Source: Streptomyces celluloflavus (GTDB taxonomy: Bacteria > Actinomycetota > Actinomycetes > Streptomycetales > Streptomycetaceae). Taken from it: a stretch of 64,000 nucleotides of DNA. Position numbers and translations under genes: made by a program. This document shows, piece after piece, positions 25,700 through 36,321 of this stretch (position 1 is the stretch's first letter; every line of letters starts with the position of its first letter). Under the pieces are notes generated by a model. The model was given only the letters and a program-made list of their open reading frames with translations, was not told where the DNA came from and did no database searches. Location: contig JOEL01000044.1 of NCBI GenBank assembly GCA_000720995.1, forward strand, positions 22,307-86,306, given 5' to 3'.

Positions 25700-26136
25700 C
25701 CGCGGCCGCGGTGCGGGTCGGCGTGGACATCGTCCCCGTCGCCCGCGTGCGGACCATGGTCGACGCCGACGGCGCCGGCCCGCTGCACCTGATGCTCACC
25801 GCGGCGGAAGCGGAGCTCAGCCGTCTCCCCGCGGGCTGGGACCTCCACGGCGTGGCCGGTCGGCTCGCCGCGAAGGAGGCGGTGTTCAAGCTGTTCCACA
25901 TCGCCGACCAGCCGCTCCCGTGGACCTCCATCGAGATCCTCAAGGGCCCCGGGCAGTGGCCGTACGTCCGGCTCGCCGGGGCGGCCGGCCGGTGGGCCGC
26001 CGAGGCCGGCCTGGCGGAGATCGACATCAGCATCTCCCACGAAGACCAGTTCGCTGTCGCCGTCGCCGCGGGTGCGGCGGTACCCCCCACGCACAAGGAG
26101 GAATGCCATGCCGAACACGACATCGTCCAACCTTGA
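25696..26136 (+). CDS. Holo-ACP synthase-type 4'-phosphopantetheinyl transferase
   Basis: 146 residues, AcpS length. Motifs: RVGVDIVPVARV with the magnesium-binding Asp11, and RLAAKEAVFK (Lys60-Glu61) followed by a SISHEDQFAVAVA strand. It transfers phosphopantetheine from CoA to the Ser of a carrier protein. GTG 25696 overlaps the ligase stop by four bases and its own end overlaps the carrier protein gene by 29 bases. A dedicated transferase implies that the housekeeping one does not serve this carrier protein well. Confidence 0.85.
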   Translation: MTAAAVRVGVDIVPVARVRTMVDADGAGPLHLMLTAAEAELSRLPAGWDLHGVAGRLAAKEAVFKLFHIADQPLPWTSIEILKGPGQWPYVRLAGAAGRWAAEAGLAEIDISISHEDQFAVAVAAGAAVPPTHKEECHAEHDIVQP

Positions 26137-26347
26137 CCAGGTGCGGAACTGGCTGCTGGCCAGGACCACCGAGCGCGACTCCATCGACCCGGACGAGGAC
26201 CTCATCACCGCCCGCCTGGTCGACTCGCTGTCCTTCGTCGAGTTCGTCCTCACGATCGAGGAGGCCAGTGGCGTCGAGATCGACCGCGAAGCCATCGACC
26301 TCGACGACTTCCGCACCCTGAAAGCCATCGAGCGGAAGTTCTTCTGA
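26108..26347 (+). CDS. Acyl/aminoacyl carrier protein
   Basis: 79 residues, acidic, four-helix carrier-protein pattern. The phosphopantetheine Ser is Ser40 in RLVDSLSFVEFVL. ATG 26108 is preceded by a perfect AAGGAGGA ribosome site, the strongest in this operon, so the carrier is probably made in excess of the enzymes, as expected. It begins inside the transferase gene and its stop overlaps the next start (TGATG). It is the likely substrate of the aaRS-like ligase. Confidence 0.88.
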   Translation: MPNTTSSNLDQVRNWLLARTTERDSIDPDEDLITARLVDSLSFVEFVLTIEEASGVEIDREAIDLDDFRTLKAIERKFF

Positions 26348-26817
26348 TGGGCCGTCTGCTCTACGCGCAGGACTACGAGACCGGTACGCTCCACGACCTC
26401 GGGTCGCACAAGGTCACGGCGGACGAAATCACCGCCTTCGGCCGGACCTACGACCCGCAGCCGTACCACGTCGACGAGGCGGCGGGGCGTGCCTCGGCCT
26501 TCGGCGGCCTCATCGCCAGCGGGTGGAACACCGCGGCGATCTGGATGCGCCTGTACGTGACGACGCTGCTGCCCGACGCCGCGGCCGAGGGCACGGTCGA
26601 GGGCTCCCCCGGCGTGGACGAGGTGCGCTTCCTGGAACCGGTCCGCCCCGGCGACGTGCTCAGCGGCACCTGCGAGATCATCGCGTCCCTGCCGTCCCTG
26701 TCGGCGCCCGACTTCCGCATCATCCGCAACCGCGGCCGGCTGGTGAACGCGGCCGGTACCGAAGTCCTCACGCTGATCCTGAACGCCCGGTTCCGGTCCC
26801 GTCCCAAGCATTCCTGA
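26347..26817 (+). CDS. MaoC-like acyl dehydratase (hot-dog fold)
   Basis: 156 residues with the hydratase-2 motif in FGRTYDPQPYHVDEAA...FGGLIASGWNT, giving the catalytic pair Asp36 and His41. Such enzymes add or remove water on thioester-bound enoyl / 3-hydroxyacyl groups. In this operon the substrate is likely bound to the carrier protein rather than CoA. If the carrier holds only a two- or three-carbon amino acid, a chain extension or a different use of the fold would be needed, which is an open point. Confidence 0.85.
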   Translation: MGRLLYAQDYETGTLHDLGSHKVTADEITAFGRTYDPQPYHVDEAAGRASAFGGLIASGWNTAAIWMRLYVTTLLPDAAAEGTVEGSPGVDEVRFLEPVRPGDVLSGTCEIIASLPSLSAPDFRIIRNRGRLVNAAGTEVLTLILNARFRSRPKHS

Positions 26818-26846
26818 CCAGCCCCTTTCCCCGAATGGAGCTTCAC

Positions 26847-27665
26847 ATGGAGACCGTGTCGTACACGTCGCAGTGGACTGCGGCCGCCCGCGCGCTGGAG
26901 AGCGAACGCAGTGACGCGCTGTTCAGCGATCCGCTGGCGCGGTCGCTGGCCGAACCCCGCGGGTTCGAACTCCTCGACCAGTACGGCGGCGGCGGGCTCG
27001 TCGAGTTCGTGGCCATCCGCACCCGCTACCTCGACGACGCGATCAACGACCTGGTGGGGCAGGGCGTCCGGCAGGTCGTGCTGATCGCGGCCGGTATGGA
27101 CACCCGCGCGTTACGCCTCAAGCTGCCGGACGACATCACCCTGTACGAGGTGGATCACCAGGCGCTGATAACGGAGAAAGAGAAACGCCTCGCCCGGCTG
27201 GCGGCCCCGTCGCCTTCCGTGCCACTGCGACGGGTCGGGGCCGACCTGGCGGGGGACTGGTCCGCGGCGCTGCGTGACGCCGGATTCGATCCGGCGCTGC
27301 CCACCCTCTGGGTGCCCGAGGCCCTGCTGTTCTTCCTCACCGAGGAGCAGTCCGCCACGCTTCTGCGCACCCTTGCCGCCAACTCCGCGCCCGGAAGCTG
27401 GGTCGCGCTGGACATCCTGAGCAAGTCGCTGCTGCGCAACCCCGCCGCCCAGATCTTCCTGTCCGCTCTCAAGTCGGACGGGATCCCCTGGCTGTTCGGC
27501 ACCGACACGCCCGAGGAGTTCCTGGCGGGCACCGGCTGGACGGTCCGGGAGCTCAAGGAACCGGGCGAGCCCGGTGCGGGCGAAGGGCGCTGGCCCTACG
27601 CCGTCCAGCCGCGCGAGGTCGGCGGCGTGGCCCGCAACTGGCTGATCCGCGCGGAACTCACGTAA
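26847..27665 (+). CDS. SAM-dependent methyltransferase (LCM / TIGR00027 type)
   Basis: 272 residues. Motif I-like region VVLIAAGMDTRALRL with Asp85, then LYEVDHQALITEKEKRL, and WVPEALLFFLTEEQ, all typical of the leucine-carboxyl-methyltransferase-like family (PF04072). Members methylate carboxyl or hydroxyl oxygens of small molecules. Leu89 is a TTA codon (27111). ATG 26847 lies seven bases after GGAG; ATG 26835 overlaps that site. It is the last gene of the operon, closed by a palindromic hairpin. Confidence 0.85.
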   Translation: METVSYTSQWTAAARALESERSDALFSDPLARSLAEPRGFELLDQYGGGGLVEFVAIRTRYLDDAINDLVGQGVRQVVLIAAGMDTRALRLKLPDDITLYEVDHQALITEKEKRLARLAAPSPSVPLRRVGADLAGDWSAALRDAGFDPALPTLWVPEALLFFLTEEQSATLLRTLAANSAPGSWVALDILSKSLLRNPAAQIFLSALKSDGIPWLFGTDTPEEFLAGTGWTVRELKEPGEPGAGEGRWPYAVQPREVGGVARNWLIRAELT

Positions 27666-27681
27666 CCGAAGCCGGTGCGGT

Positions 27682-27707
27682 GGCCCGGCCCCCGCGGGGG
27701 CCGGGCC
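27682..27707. terminator. Palindromic terminator closing the biosynthetic operon
   Basis: Two 13-base arms (GGCCCGGCCCCCG and its complement) with no spacer, 16 bases past the methyltransferase stop and 47 bases before the catalase start. Confidence 0.7.
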
Positions 27708-27754
27708 GCTCCCGGCGACCCGACAACCCATCAGCCGTACGAAGGGAAAGTGCC

Positions 27755-29212
27755 ATGAGCGTAAGTCGTCCGGTGACGACCACGGACAGCGGTATTCCGG
27801 TACCGAGTGACGAGTTCTCCCAGTCGGTGGGCGCCGACGGCCCGCTGCTGTTACAGGACCACTACCTCATCCAGAAGCTCGCCCACTTCGACCGCGAGCG
27901 CGTCCCCGAGCGGGTGGTGCACGCCAAGGGCGGCGGCGCCTACGGAGTCCTGGAGATCACCGAGGACGTCAGCCAGTACACGCTGGCCGATGTCTTCAAG
28001 CGGGGCAAGCGCACCGAACTGTTCCTGCGCTTCTCCACGGTCGCCGGTGAACTCGGCTTCGCCGACACCGTCCGCGATCCGCGCGGTTTCGCGGTGAAGC
28101 TCTACACCGAAGAGGGCAACTACGACATCGTCGGCAACAACACGCCGATCTTCTTCATCCGCGACCCGCAGAAGTTCCCCGACTTCATCCACTCGCAGAA
28201 GCGGCGTGCCGACAACCACCTGCACGACAACAACATGCAGTGGGACTTCTGGACGCTCTCCCCGGAGACGGCGCACCAGGTGACGCTGCTGATGTCCGAC
28301 CGCGGCACCCCGTACTCCTGGCGCCATATGAACGGCTACGGCAGCCACACCTTCCTCTGGTACAACGCCGCCCGGGAGAAGTTCTGGGTGAAGTACCACT
28401 TCAAGACCGACCAGGGCATCAAGAACTTCACCAACGACGAGGCCGCCGCCGCGGCCGCCGCCGACCTGGACACCCATATCCGGGACCTCCACACGGCGAT
28501 CAAGAAGGGCGACCACCCGTCCTGGACCCTCCAGGTACAGGTCATGCCCTTCGAGGAGGCCGCGGACTACCGGTTCAACCCGTTCGACCTGACCAAGATC
28601 TGGCCGCACGAGGACTACCCGCCCATCGACATCGGGACCCTCACCCTCAACCGCAACCCGCAGAACTACTTCGCCGAGGTCGAGCAGGCCGCGTTCGAAC
28701 CCTCGAACCTGGTCCCGGGAGTGGCGCCCTCACCGGACAAGATGCTCCAGGGCCGGCTCTTCAGCTACCCCGACACCCACCGCTACCGGATCGGCGCCAA
28801 CTACCTCCAGCTCCCGGTCAACCGGCCCAAGAACGCGGTGCACTCCTACAACCGCGACGGGGCCATGCGGCTCGACAACCCCGGCGACCCGGTCTACGCG
28901 CCCAACAGCCACAGCGGCCCGGTGGCCGACCCGACCCTGCTGGCCGGCGAGGGCTACGAGGCCACCGGCGAGATCGTGCGCAGCGCCCACCGGCTGCACG
29001 CCCAGGACGACGACTTCGTCCAGCCGCGCGCGCTGTGGGAGCAGGTCATGACCGATGTCGACCGCGAGCACCTGGTGACCAACATCGTCGCGCACGCCTC
29101 GGCACCCGAGGTGCTGACGGAGACGAAGGAGCGCATCGTCGACTACTGGCGCAACGTCCACAAGGACCTCGGCAGCCGGGTCGCCCAGGGTCTGGGCGTC
29201 AACGGGAAGTGA
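27755..29212 (+). CDS. katA: Monofunctional haem catalase
   Basis: 485 residues, small-subunit (clade 3) catalase. Seen are the catalytic His region RVVHAKGGGAYG (His52-55 region), the Asn of DIVGNNTPIFFIRDP, NGYGSHTF and the proximal haem Tyr region RLFSYPDTHRYRIG. It dismutates hydrogen peroxide in the cytoplasm. Leu33 is a TTA codon (27851). The ribosome site is GAAGGGA. The Fur-like regulator 5 kb upstream is the likely peroxide sensor; the biosynthetic operon lies between them. The symbol is by family only; in S. coelicolor the closest counterpart would be catA. Confidence 0.92.
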   Translation: MSVSRPVTTTDSGIPVPSDEFSQSVGADGPLLLQDHYLIQKLAHFDRERVPERVVHAKGGGAYGVLEITEDVSQYTLADVFKRGKRTELFLRFSTVAGELGFADTVRDPRGFAVKLYTEEGNYDIVGNNTPIFFIRDPQKFPDFIHSQKRRADNHLHDNNMQWDFWTLSPETAHQVTLLMSDRGTPYSWRHMNGYGSHTFLWYNAAREKFWVKYHFKTDQGIKNFTNDEAAAAAAADLDTHIRDLHTAIKKGDHPSWTLQVQVMPFEEAADYRFNPFDLTKIWPHEDYPPIDIGTLTLNRNPQNYFAEVEQAAFEPSNLVPGVAPSPDKMLQGRLFSYPDTHRYRIGANYLQLPVNRPKNAVHSYNRDGAMRLDNPGDPVYAPNSHSGPVADPTLLAGEGYEATGEIVRSAHRLHAQDDDFVQPRALWEQVMTDVDREHLVTNIVAHASAPEVLTETKERIVDYWRNVHKDLGSRVAQGLGVNGK

Positions 29213-29240
29213 CCACGAACCCCACAGTCAGGAGCAGACC

Positions 29241-30023
29241 ATGAGTTCGGCCGCGACCGTCACGGTACGGCGTCTCGCCTGGGCCGGGGTCGAAGTGGCC
29301 GCCGGGGATGTGCGGGTGGTCATCGATCCGCTGCAGAACACCGCGGACCTCGCCGGGTTCCAGGGCATGCCGCGGCGCCCCATGCCCGGCATCGGGGCCT
29401 CCCCGGGGGTGCGGACCCACGCCCTCATCACCCACCTCCACCCCGACCACTGCGATCGCCAACTGCTGACCGACATCGCCGGCAGCGAAGGCGGCACGGT
29501 GGGGTGTCACGCCCCGATCGTGGACGTCCTGGCCGGGATGGGGGTGACCGCGACGCCGCAGACACTGGGCGAGCGGCGCCAGCTCGGCCCGTTCACCGCC
29601 CTCCCCGTCGCCTCGCACGACTGGCGCGGTGACGACCAGGTCGCCTGGATCGTCGAAACCGCCGGTCTGCGCGTCATCCACTTCGGCGACACCATCTGGC
29701 ACGGCAAGTGGTGGCAGATCGCCCGCGACCACGGCCCTTTCGACGTCGCCTTCCTCCCGATCGCCGGAGTGATGACGCGCCGCGAGGGATTCACCCCCAC
29801 CAACCAGCCCGCCACGCTCACCCCCGAGCAGGCCGTCGAAGCCGCGGTCGTCCTCCAGGCGTCGACCGCCTGCGCGATCCACTACGACCTGTTCAACAAC
29901 CCTCCGTACTACACCGAGCAGCACGACGTTCGCGGGCGCTTTCTGCGCGCCGCCCAGGCCAGGGGCATCCACGCGGTCGCTCCCGGCGACGGGGAACCCG
30001 TGCCGTTCGCCAGCGCCGCCTGA
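29241..30023 (+). CDS. MBL-fold metal-dependent hydrolase
   Basis: 260 residues with the metallo-beta-lactamase HxHxDH motif as THLHPDH (His65, His67, Asp69, His70), a third-ligand His in VASHDW, Asp in HFGDTIWH and a final His in CAIHYDLF. It resembles UlaG/UPF0173-like hydrolases. It has an AGGAGC ribosome site 28 bases after the catalase stop, so it may be co-transcribed with the catalase. The substrate is unknown. Confidence 0.8.
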   Translation: MSSAATVTVRRLAWAGVEVAAGDVRVVIDPLQNTADLAGFQGMPRRPMPGIGASPGVRTHALITHLHPDHCDRQLLTDIAGSEGGTVGCHAPIVDVLAGMGVTATPQTLGERRQLGPFTALPVASHDWRGDDQVAWIVETAGLRVIHFGDTIWHGKWWQIARDHGPFDVAFLPIAGVMTRREGFTPTNQPATLTPEQAVEAAVVLQASTACAIHYDLFNNPPYYTEQHDVRGRFLRAAQARGIHAVAPGDGEPVPFASAA

Positions 30024-31392
30024 CCACACCAAGCTCGGACACCCGCCGGGCCGTTCCCCCGTACCGCGAGCCCCGTGGTGCCCGCGGGGGCGACGGCCCG
30101 GCGGGCGCTCATGGAAGGAACATTCGTGACCCCGCCCCCCGAACGGGAAGCCCCCGTGTCCCCACGCCCCGAGGCGGCTGACGTGCCGGCACCCCCCGAG
30201 GCGGCCGAGGTGCCCGCACCGGCCGGGCGCCCGGCCGCCGAGCACGGCGCCGAGTCCGCCCACGGCGCGCGGCGCGGCCGTCATCTGCTGTGGTACGCCC
30301 TGGTGGTGCTGCTGGTCGGGATCAACATGCGGCCCGCGATCGTCGCGGTCTCCCCGCTGCTGGACGAGATCCGGCAGGCCACCGGCCTGTCCAACGGCGC
30401 CGCGGGCGCGCTGTCCACCCTGCCGCTGATCTGCTTCGGCATCTTCGCTCCGCTCGCGCCCCGGCTGGCCCGCCGCTGGGGGATGGAACGCACCCTGGTC
30501 GCGGTGCTGCTGGTGCTGCTGTGCGGGATCGCCGTACGCCTGGTCCCGTCGCTGTTCCCGCTGTTCGCCGGGTCGTTCCTGGTCGGCACCGCGGTGGCCG
30601 TCGCCAACGTGGTCATCACCGTCGTGATCAAGCGGGACTTCCCGCGGCACGTCGGGCTGATGTCCGGTCTGCACACCACCATGCTGGTCGGCGGCGGCGC
30701 GGTCGCGGCCGCCGTGACCGTCCCGCTGCGCGACGCCCTGTCGCTCTCCTGGGCCGGCGGCCTCGCCATCTGGGGCGTCCTGGCGCTGGCCGCGGTGCTG
30801 GTGTGGGTGCCGCGGCTGCGCCGCGGGCGCGAAGTCCCGCAGACCCGGGCGCAGGCGGACGGTTCGATGTGGCGCAGCGGACTGGCCTGGGCCGTCGCGC
30901 TGTTCTACGCGTTCCAGTCCCTGCTGTACTACACCGCGACCACCTGGCTGCCGTCGTTCTACATCTCCCACGGCTACTCGGAGGGTGGCGCCGGCATGCT
31001 GCTGGCGGTCTGCATGGGCTCCGCGATCGTCACCTCCCTCCTGGTGCCGGTGTGGGCGCAGCGGTCCCGGCGGCAGAGCTACCTGGCGTTGGGCGGCACC
31101 CTGCTGTGCGTGGCCGCCTTCGTCGGGCTGATCTCCGCACCGACCGGGGCGGCGGTCCTGTGGGCCGTGCTGCTCGGCCTCGGCCTGGGGGCCGTCCTGT
31201 CGCTGGGCATCACCTATATGTCCATGTGTGCCCGCACCACGCACGACGCCGGACTGCTGTCGGCGATGTCCCAGTGCGTGGGCTACCTGCTCGCCGCCGT
31301 CGGCCCCACCACCTTCGGCGCCGCCCGCGACCTGACCGGCAGCTGGACCGCGGGGCTGATCGCGCTGGTGATCCTGGCGGTACCGATGGGCC

Positions 31393-32589
<1,197 letters not shown>

Positions 32590-32781
32590 GGCGTCGTCTC
32601 CTGACTGCCGGGGCGGGGGCTGACCGATCGTCGGTCCGTTCCTCAGCTCACTCTGTCTCCCGTTACGGCTGTGTGCCATGTGACGCGCGTGGCGGTATTG
32701 ACCCTGTACCCGCACGGCGTGGCACGATCGGGCGGCTCATTCCTGGCGCCTGTGCCGCAACCCCCTTTCGCAGGAGGAACG

Positions 32782-35700
32782 TTGGACACCACGGACCGTT
32801 TTGAGAACTCCGCCCCCGCCGCGCTGCCGCTGTCCCGCCGCAGATTCCTTCAGGGCACCGCGTCGGCGGCCGCCGCGGCGGGCCTCGCCGGGGTGGCCGC
32901 CCCCGAAGCCTTCGCGCAGCCCGCCGCCGCGTCCGGCGCCACGCTGTCCTTCACGGCCGCCACGAACGGCGCCGCCTCGCTCGCCCCGGCCGGCGACCGG
33001 CTGATCGCCGAGATCCAGAACGTCCTGTGGTCGCTGCCGCGCAAGGGCGGCGACGCGGTGGCCCTGACCCCGGCCGGCCTGGAGCCCACCCGTCCGGTGC
33101 ACTCCCCCGACGGCCGCCGGATCGCCGTCTGCGCCTACCGCGGCGGCGGCTTCCATGTGTGGACGCTGCGCCCCGACGGCACCGGCCTCCGGCAGCTCAC
33201 CGACGGCCCGTGGGACGACCGGGGACCCTCCTGGTCGCCGGACGGCACCCGGCTCGCCTTCGCCTCGGAGCGCGGCGGCGACCCGGTGACCGGCAGTCCA
33301 TACCGGATCTGGGTGCTGGAAGTGGCGACCGGTCGGCTGACCCGGGTCACCGGGGTGCCCGGTCAGGACGGGCCCCATCAGGACGGCGCCTGGGAGGACT
33401 TCGACCCCTGCTGGTCGCCGGACGGTTCGCGGATCGTGTTCGTCCGCGGGCAGCTGGCCGACACCACCCTGCGTTCGCGTACGGTCGCCTCCGTCCCCGC
33501 CGACGGCGGCGGCGCGGTGCGCACCGAGCACACCGAGACGGCCGCCGCCCAGGTGCTGGTGCCCGCGCTCTCCCCCACCGGGCGGCTCGCCTATCTGCGG
33601 ACCACCGATTCCCCCGGGGCGACGTGCTCCCTGGTGGTGGACGGTGCGCGGGTGCCGGTCGACGGGGATGTGGAGCCGGTGCCGCCGCGCTGGGTGGCGC
33701 GCGACGAACTGCTGCTGACGGTGGGCGGACAGTTCCGGATCCTGCACGTCGACACCCCGGAGCGGGCCGAGACCATCCCGTTCACCGCGCGCCTGCCGCT
33801 GGAGCGGCCCGCCTACCGCGTCAAGGACTACGGCTTCGAGCGGACGGCGGTGCGTCCGGTGCGCGGGGTGCATCTGCCCGCGCTCTCCCCCGACGGCCGC
33901 CAGATCGCCTTCGCGGCGCTCAACGCCCTGTGGCTGGCGCCCACTTCGGGGGGCGGTGCGCCGCGCCGGATCGTCCGGGCCGGCGCCACCCGCTACGTCC
34001 TGGCGCCGAGCTGGTCCCGCGACGGCCGTTCCCTGCTCTACGCGGACGACCGGGACGGGCTGTACGCGGTGCGCCGCCGCGATCTCGCCTCCGGCCGGGA
34101 GACGGTGCTGGCCGCCGGCGGCCGGGTCCATCCGGCGCTGTCGCCGGACGGCGGGCGGCTGGCCGCGCTCGACATGTCGGGAAATCTCGTCGTACGGACG
34201 CTGGCCAGCGGTACGGAGGAGACGGTGGCCGCCCCGATGGGCGCCGGCGGACTGCCCGGCCGCCCCAGTTGGTCGCCGGACGGCCGCTATCTGGCGTACT
34301 GCGACCGCAACCGCCTCAACCGCCGCTTCCGGGAGGGCTACAACCTCATCCGGGTCATCGACACCGAGACCGGGAAGAGCGCCCTGCACGCGCTCGCCGA
34401 GCATGTCTCGCTCGCCGACCGCTACGACTCGGGACCCGTCTGGTCGCCCGACGGACGGTGGCTGGCGGTGATCGCGGAATCCGCGCTGTGGGTGCTGCCG
34501 GTACGGCCCGACGGAACGCCGGACGGGGCGCCGCGGCGGCTGACCGACGAGAGCGCCGACCATCCGTCCTGGTCCGGCGACTCCGGCACGCTGCTGTATC
34601 TCTCGGCCGGGAAGCTGCGGCTGATCGCGGTGTCCGGCGGCGCGGCGCGGACCGTCCCGCTCTCCCTGCCGCACCGCCCCGCACGCGCCCGGGACACCGT
34701 CGTGCACGCCGGAAAGTTCTGGGACGGCACCGGTGAGGCGGTACGCGAGGACGTCGACGTGGTGGTGCGGGACGGGCGGATCACCGCCGTGACCCCGCAC
34801 CGGGCGGCCCGGTCCGGCGCCGGTGCGGCCCGCCGGGTGGACGCCTCCGCGCAGACCGTGCTGCCGGGCCTGTGGGACGCGCACACCCACCCGTGGCAGT
34901 CGACCTACGGCGGGCGGCAGACCGCGCTCCAGTTGGCGTACGGCATCACCACCACGGTCTCCTGCGGCGGCTTCTCCTACGAGCTGGCCCGCATCCGGGA
35001 GGCCGTCGCGGCCGGTGTGCTGGCCGGGCCGCGGCTGCTGACCAGCGGCGAACTCCTGGACGGCAGCCGGGTCGCGTACAGCATGGGTCGGGCGCACAGC
35101 ACTCGCGAGGGGCTGCGGCGTTCGCTGGCCCGCGGCGCGGCGCTGGACTGGGATTTCGTCAAAACCTACGTCCGGGCGCCGGGCTGGGTGATGGAGGAGG
35201 CCGCGCGCTTCGCGCACCAGCGGCTGGGGGTGCGCACCGGCAGCCATCTGCTCTCCCCCGGCGTACAGCTGGGACAGGATCTGACGACCCATCTGCAAGC
35301 TACTCAGCGGCTGGAGTTCGGCCATGCGGTCTCCGCCACCGGACACGCCTACCAGGACGTCGAGGAGATCTACACCGGCGCCGGCTTCCATATGCTCGCG
35401 ACGCCATTCTCGGCGGCCGCGCTGCTGGGCGAGGATCCGGCCCTGGCCGACGACCCCCGGGTGGGGACTTTGATGCCGCCCTGGGACACCGCGTTCGTCC
35501 GGGAGGGCGCCGGGCACCGGCCGACGCCCGCGCAGCTGTCCGACATCGCGACCGAGGTGGCGGTCTACCGGCGGGTGCTGGCCGGTGGCGGGCTGGTCGC
35601 CCTGGGCACGGACCAGCCGCTGGTGCCGGTGGGACTCTCCCTCCACCTGTGCCTGCGGGCACTGCACCGGTGCGGTCTCGGTGTGGCCGCGACGCTGCGC

Positions 35701-36024
35701 ACCGCGACCGCGCTGCCCGCCCGGGTGTTCGGCGCGGAGCGGGACCTGGGCACGCTGGAGGTCGGCAAGCTCGGCGATATGACGCTGGTGGACGGCGATC
35801 CGTTCACCGATTTCGACTCCCTGGTGCGGACGGCCGCGGTGCTGCGCGGTGGACGGGTCTTCGAACAGCGGGAGTTGGTCGCCTCCTTCCCGGCGCCCGG
35901 GGGTCACCCGTCGGAATCCGCCGGCGGTCCGCAGGGCGCGGCGGGGCCGGCGGGCGCGGCCGTCGACTGGCTGGCGGTGAGCCGGCAGCAGCGGCGTGAC
36001 TCCTGCTGCGACGCGGCGCACTGA
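32782..36024 (+). CDS. Tat-exported TolB beta-propeller / amidohydrolase fusion
   Basis: 1080 residues. Twin-arginine signal SRRRFLQGTASAAAAAGLAG at about 19-40. Residues 60-640 carry repeated TolB/WD40-like blades (WSPDG occurs many times). From about 650 an amidohydrolase barrel follows: VLPGLWDAHTHPW with the metal pair His701/His703, further His in GSHLLSPG and EFGHAVSATGHAY, and Asp in ALGTDQPL. It should hydrolyse a cyclic amide or similar bond outside the membrane, folded before export. TTG 32782 is used because AGGAGGAACG stands right before it and the Tat signal then starts normally. Confidence 0.85.
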   Translation: MDTTDRFENSAPAALPLSRRRFLQGTASAAAAAGLAGVAAPEAFAQPAAASGATLSFTAATNGAASLAPAGDRLIAEIQNVLWSLPRKGGDAVALTPAGLEPTRPVHSPDGRRIAVCAYRGGGFHVWTLRPDGTGLRQLTDGPWDDRGPSWSPDGTRLAFASERGGDPVTGSPYRIWVLEVATGRLTRVTGVPGQDGPHQDGAWEDFDPCWSPDGSRIVFVRGQLADTTLRSRTVASVPADGGGAVRTEHTETAAAQVLVPALSPTGRLAYLRTTDSPGATCSLVVDGARVPVDGDVEPVPPRWVARDELLLTVGGQFRILHVDTPERAETIPFTARLPLERPAYRVKDYGFERTAVRPVRGVHLPALSPDGRQIAFAALNALWLAPTSGGGAPRRIVRAGATRYVLAPSWSRDGRSLLYADDRDGLYAVRRRDLASGRETVLAAGGRVHPALSPDGGRLAALDMSGNLVVRTLASGTEETVAAPMGAGGLPGRPSWSPDGRYLAYCDRNRLNRRFREGYNLIRVIDTETGKSALHALAEHVSLADRYDSGPVWSPDGRWLAVIAESALWVLPVRPDGTPDGAPRRLTDESADHPSWSGDSGTLLYLSAGKLRLIAVSGGAARTVPLSLPHRPARARDTVVHAGKFWDGTGEAVREDVDVVVRDGRITAVTPHRAARSGAGAARRVDASAQTVLPGLWDAHTHPWQSTYGGRQTALQLAYGITTTVSCGGFSYELARIREAVAAGVLAGPRLLTSGELLDGSRVAYSMGRAHSTREGLRRSLARGAALDWDFVKTYVRAPGWVMEEAARFAHQRLGVRTGSHLLSPGVQLGQDLTTHLQATQRLEFGHAVSATGHAYQDVEEIYTGAGFHMLATPFSAAALLGEDPALADDPRVGTLMPPWDTAFVREGAGHRPTPAQLSDIATEVAVYRRVLAGGGLVALGTDQPLVPVGLSLHLCLRALHRCGLGVAATLRTATALPARVFGAERDLGTLEVGKLGDMTLVDGDPFTDFDSLVRTAAVLRGGRVFEQRELVASFPAPGGHPSESAGGPQGAAGPAGAAVDWLAVSRQQRRDSCCDAAH

Positions 36025-36063
36025 CGGACGGGCCGCACGGACGCCCGCGTCCGTGGTGGCGCG

Positions 36064-36101
36064 GGGTGGACGGTTCCGGTCGCTCCCGGAACCGTCCACC
36101 C
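36064..36101 (+). terminator. Strong hairpin after the amidohydrolase gene
   Basis: Sixteen-base perfect stem (36064-36079 with 36086-36101) and six-base loop, 40 bases past the stop. Confidence 0.8.
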
Positions 36102-36129
36102 GGTCCCGGAATCGACCATGGCGAACATA

Positions 36130-36175
36130 TGTTTTATGCCTCAACTCTTCGCATAAATACCTGAGTTGATGTTTT
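36130..36175. promoter_or_regulatory. AT-rich operator-like region with inverted repeat
   Basis: TCAACTC (36141-36147) and GAGTTGA (36163-36169) form a perfect seven-base inverted repeat around a 15-base AT-rich centre. ATGTTTT occurs on both sides. Such AT content is exceptional here and marks the control region of the acyl-CoA dehydrogenase gene. Confidence 0.55.
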
Positions 36176-36321
36176 GCGCGCGGTGCAGTAGGTATGCCAA
36201 CGGGTATTGCACGGGGTAAGCGCCAGAGCACTTTCCGGTAGGGCGACAGCAGGCGGCACAGCCGGTGCCGCGCCGGGACGGGGAGCGACCAGCGCGAGGA
36301 GATCGCGGAGGAGGGCTCGTC

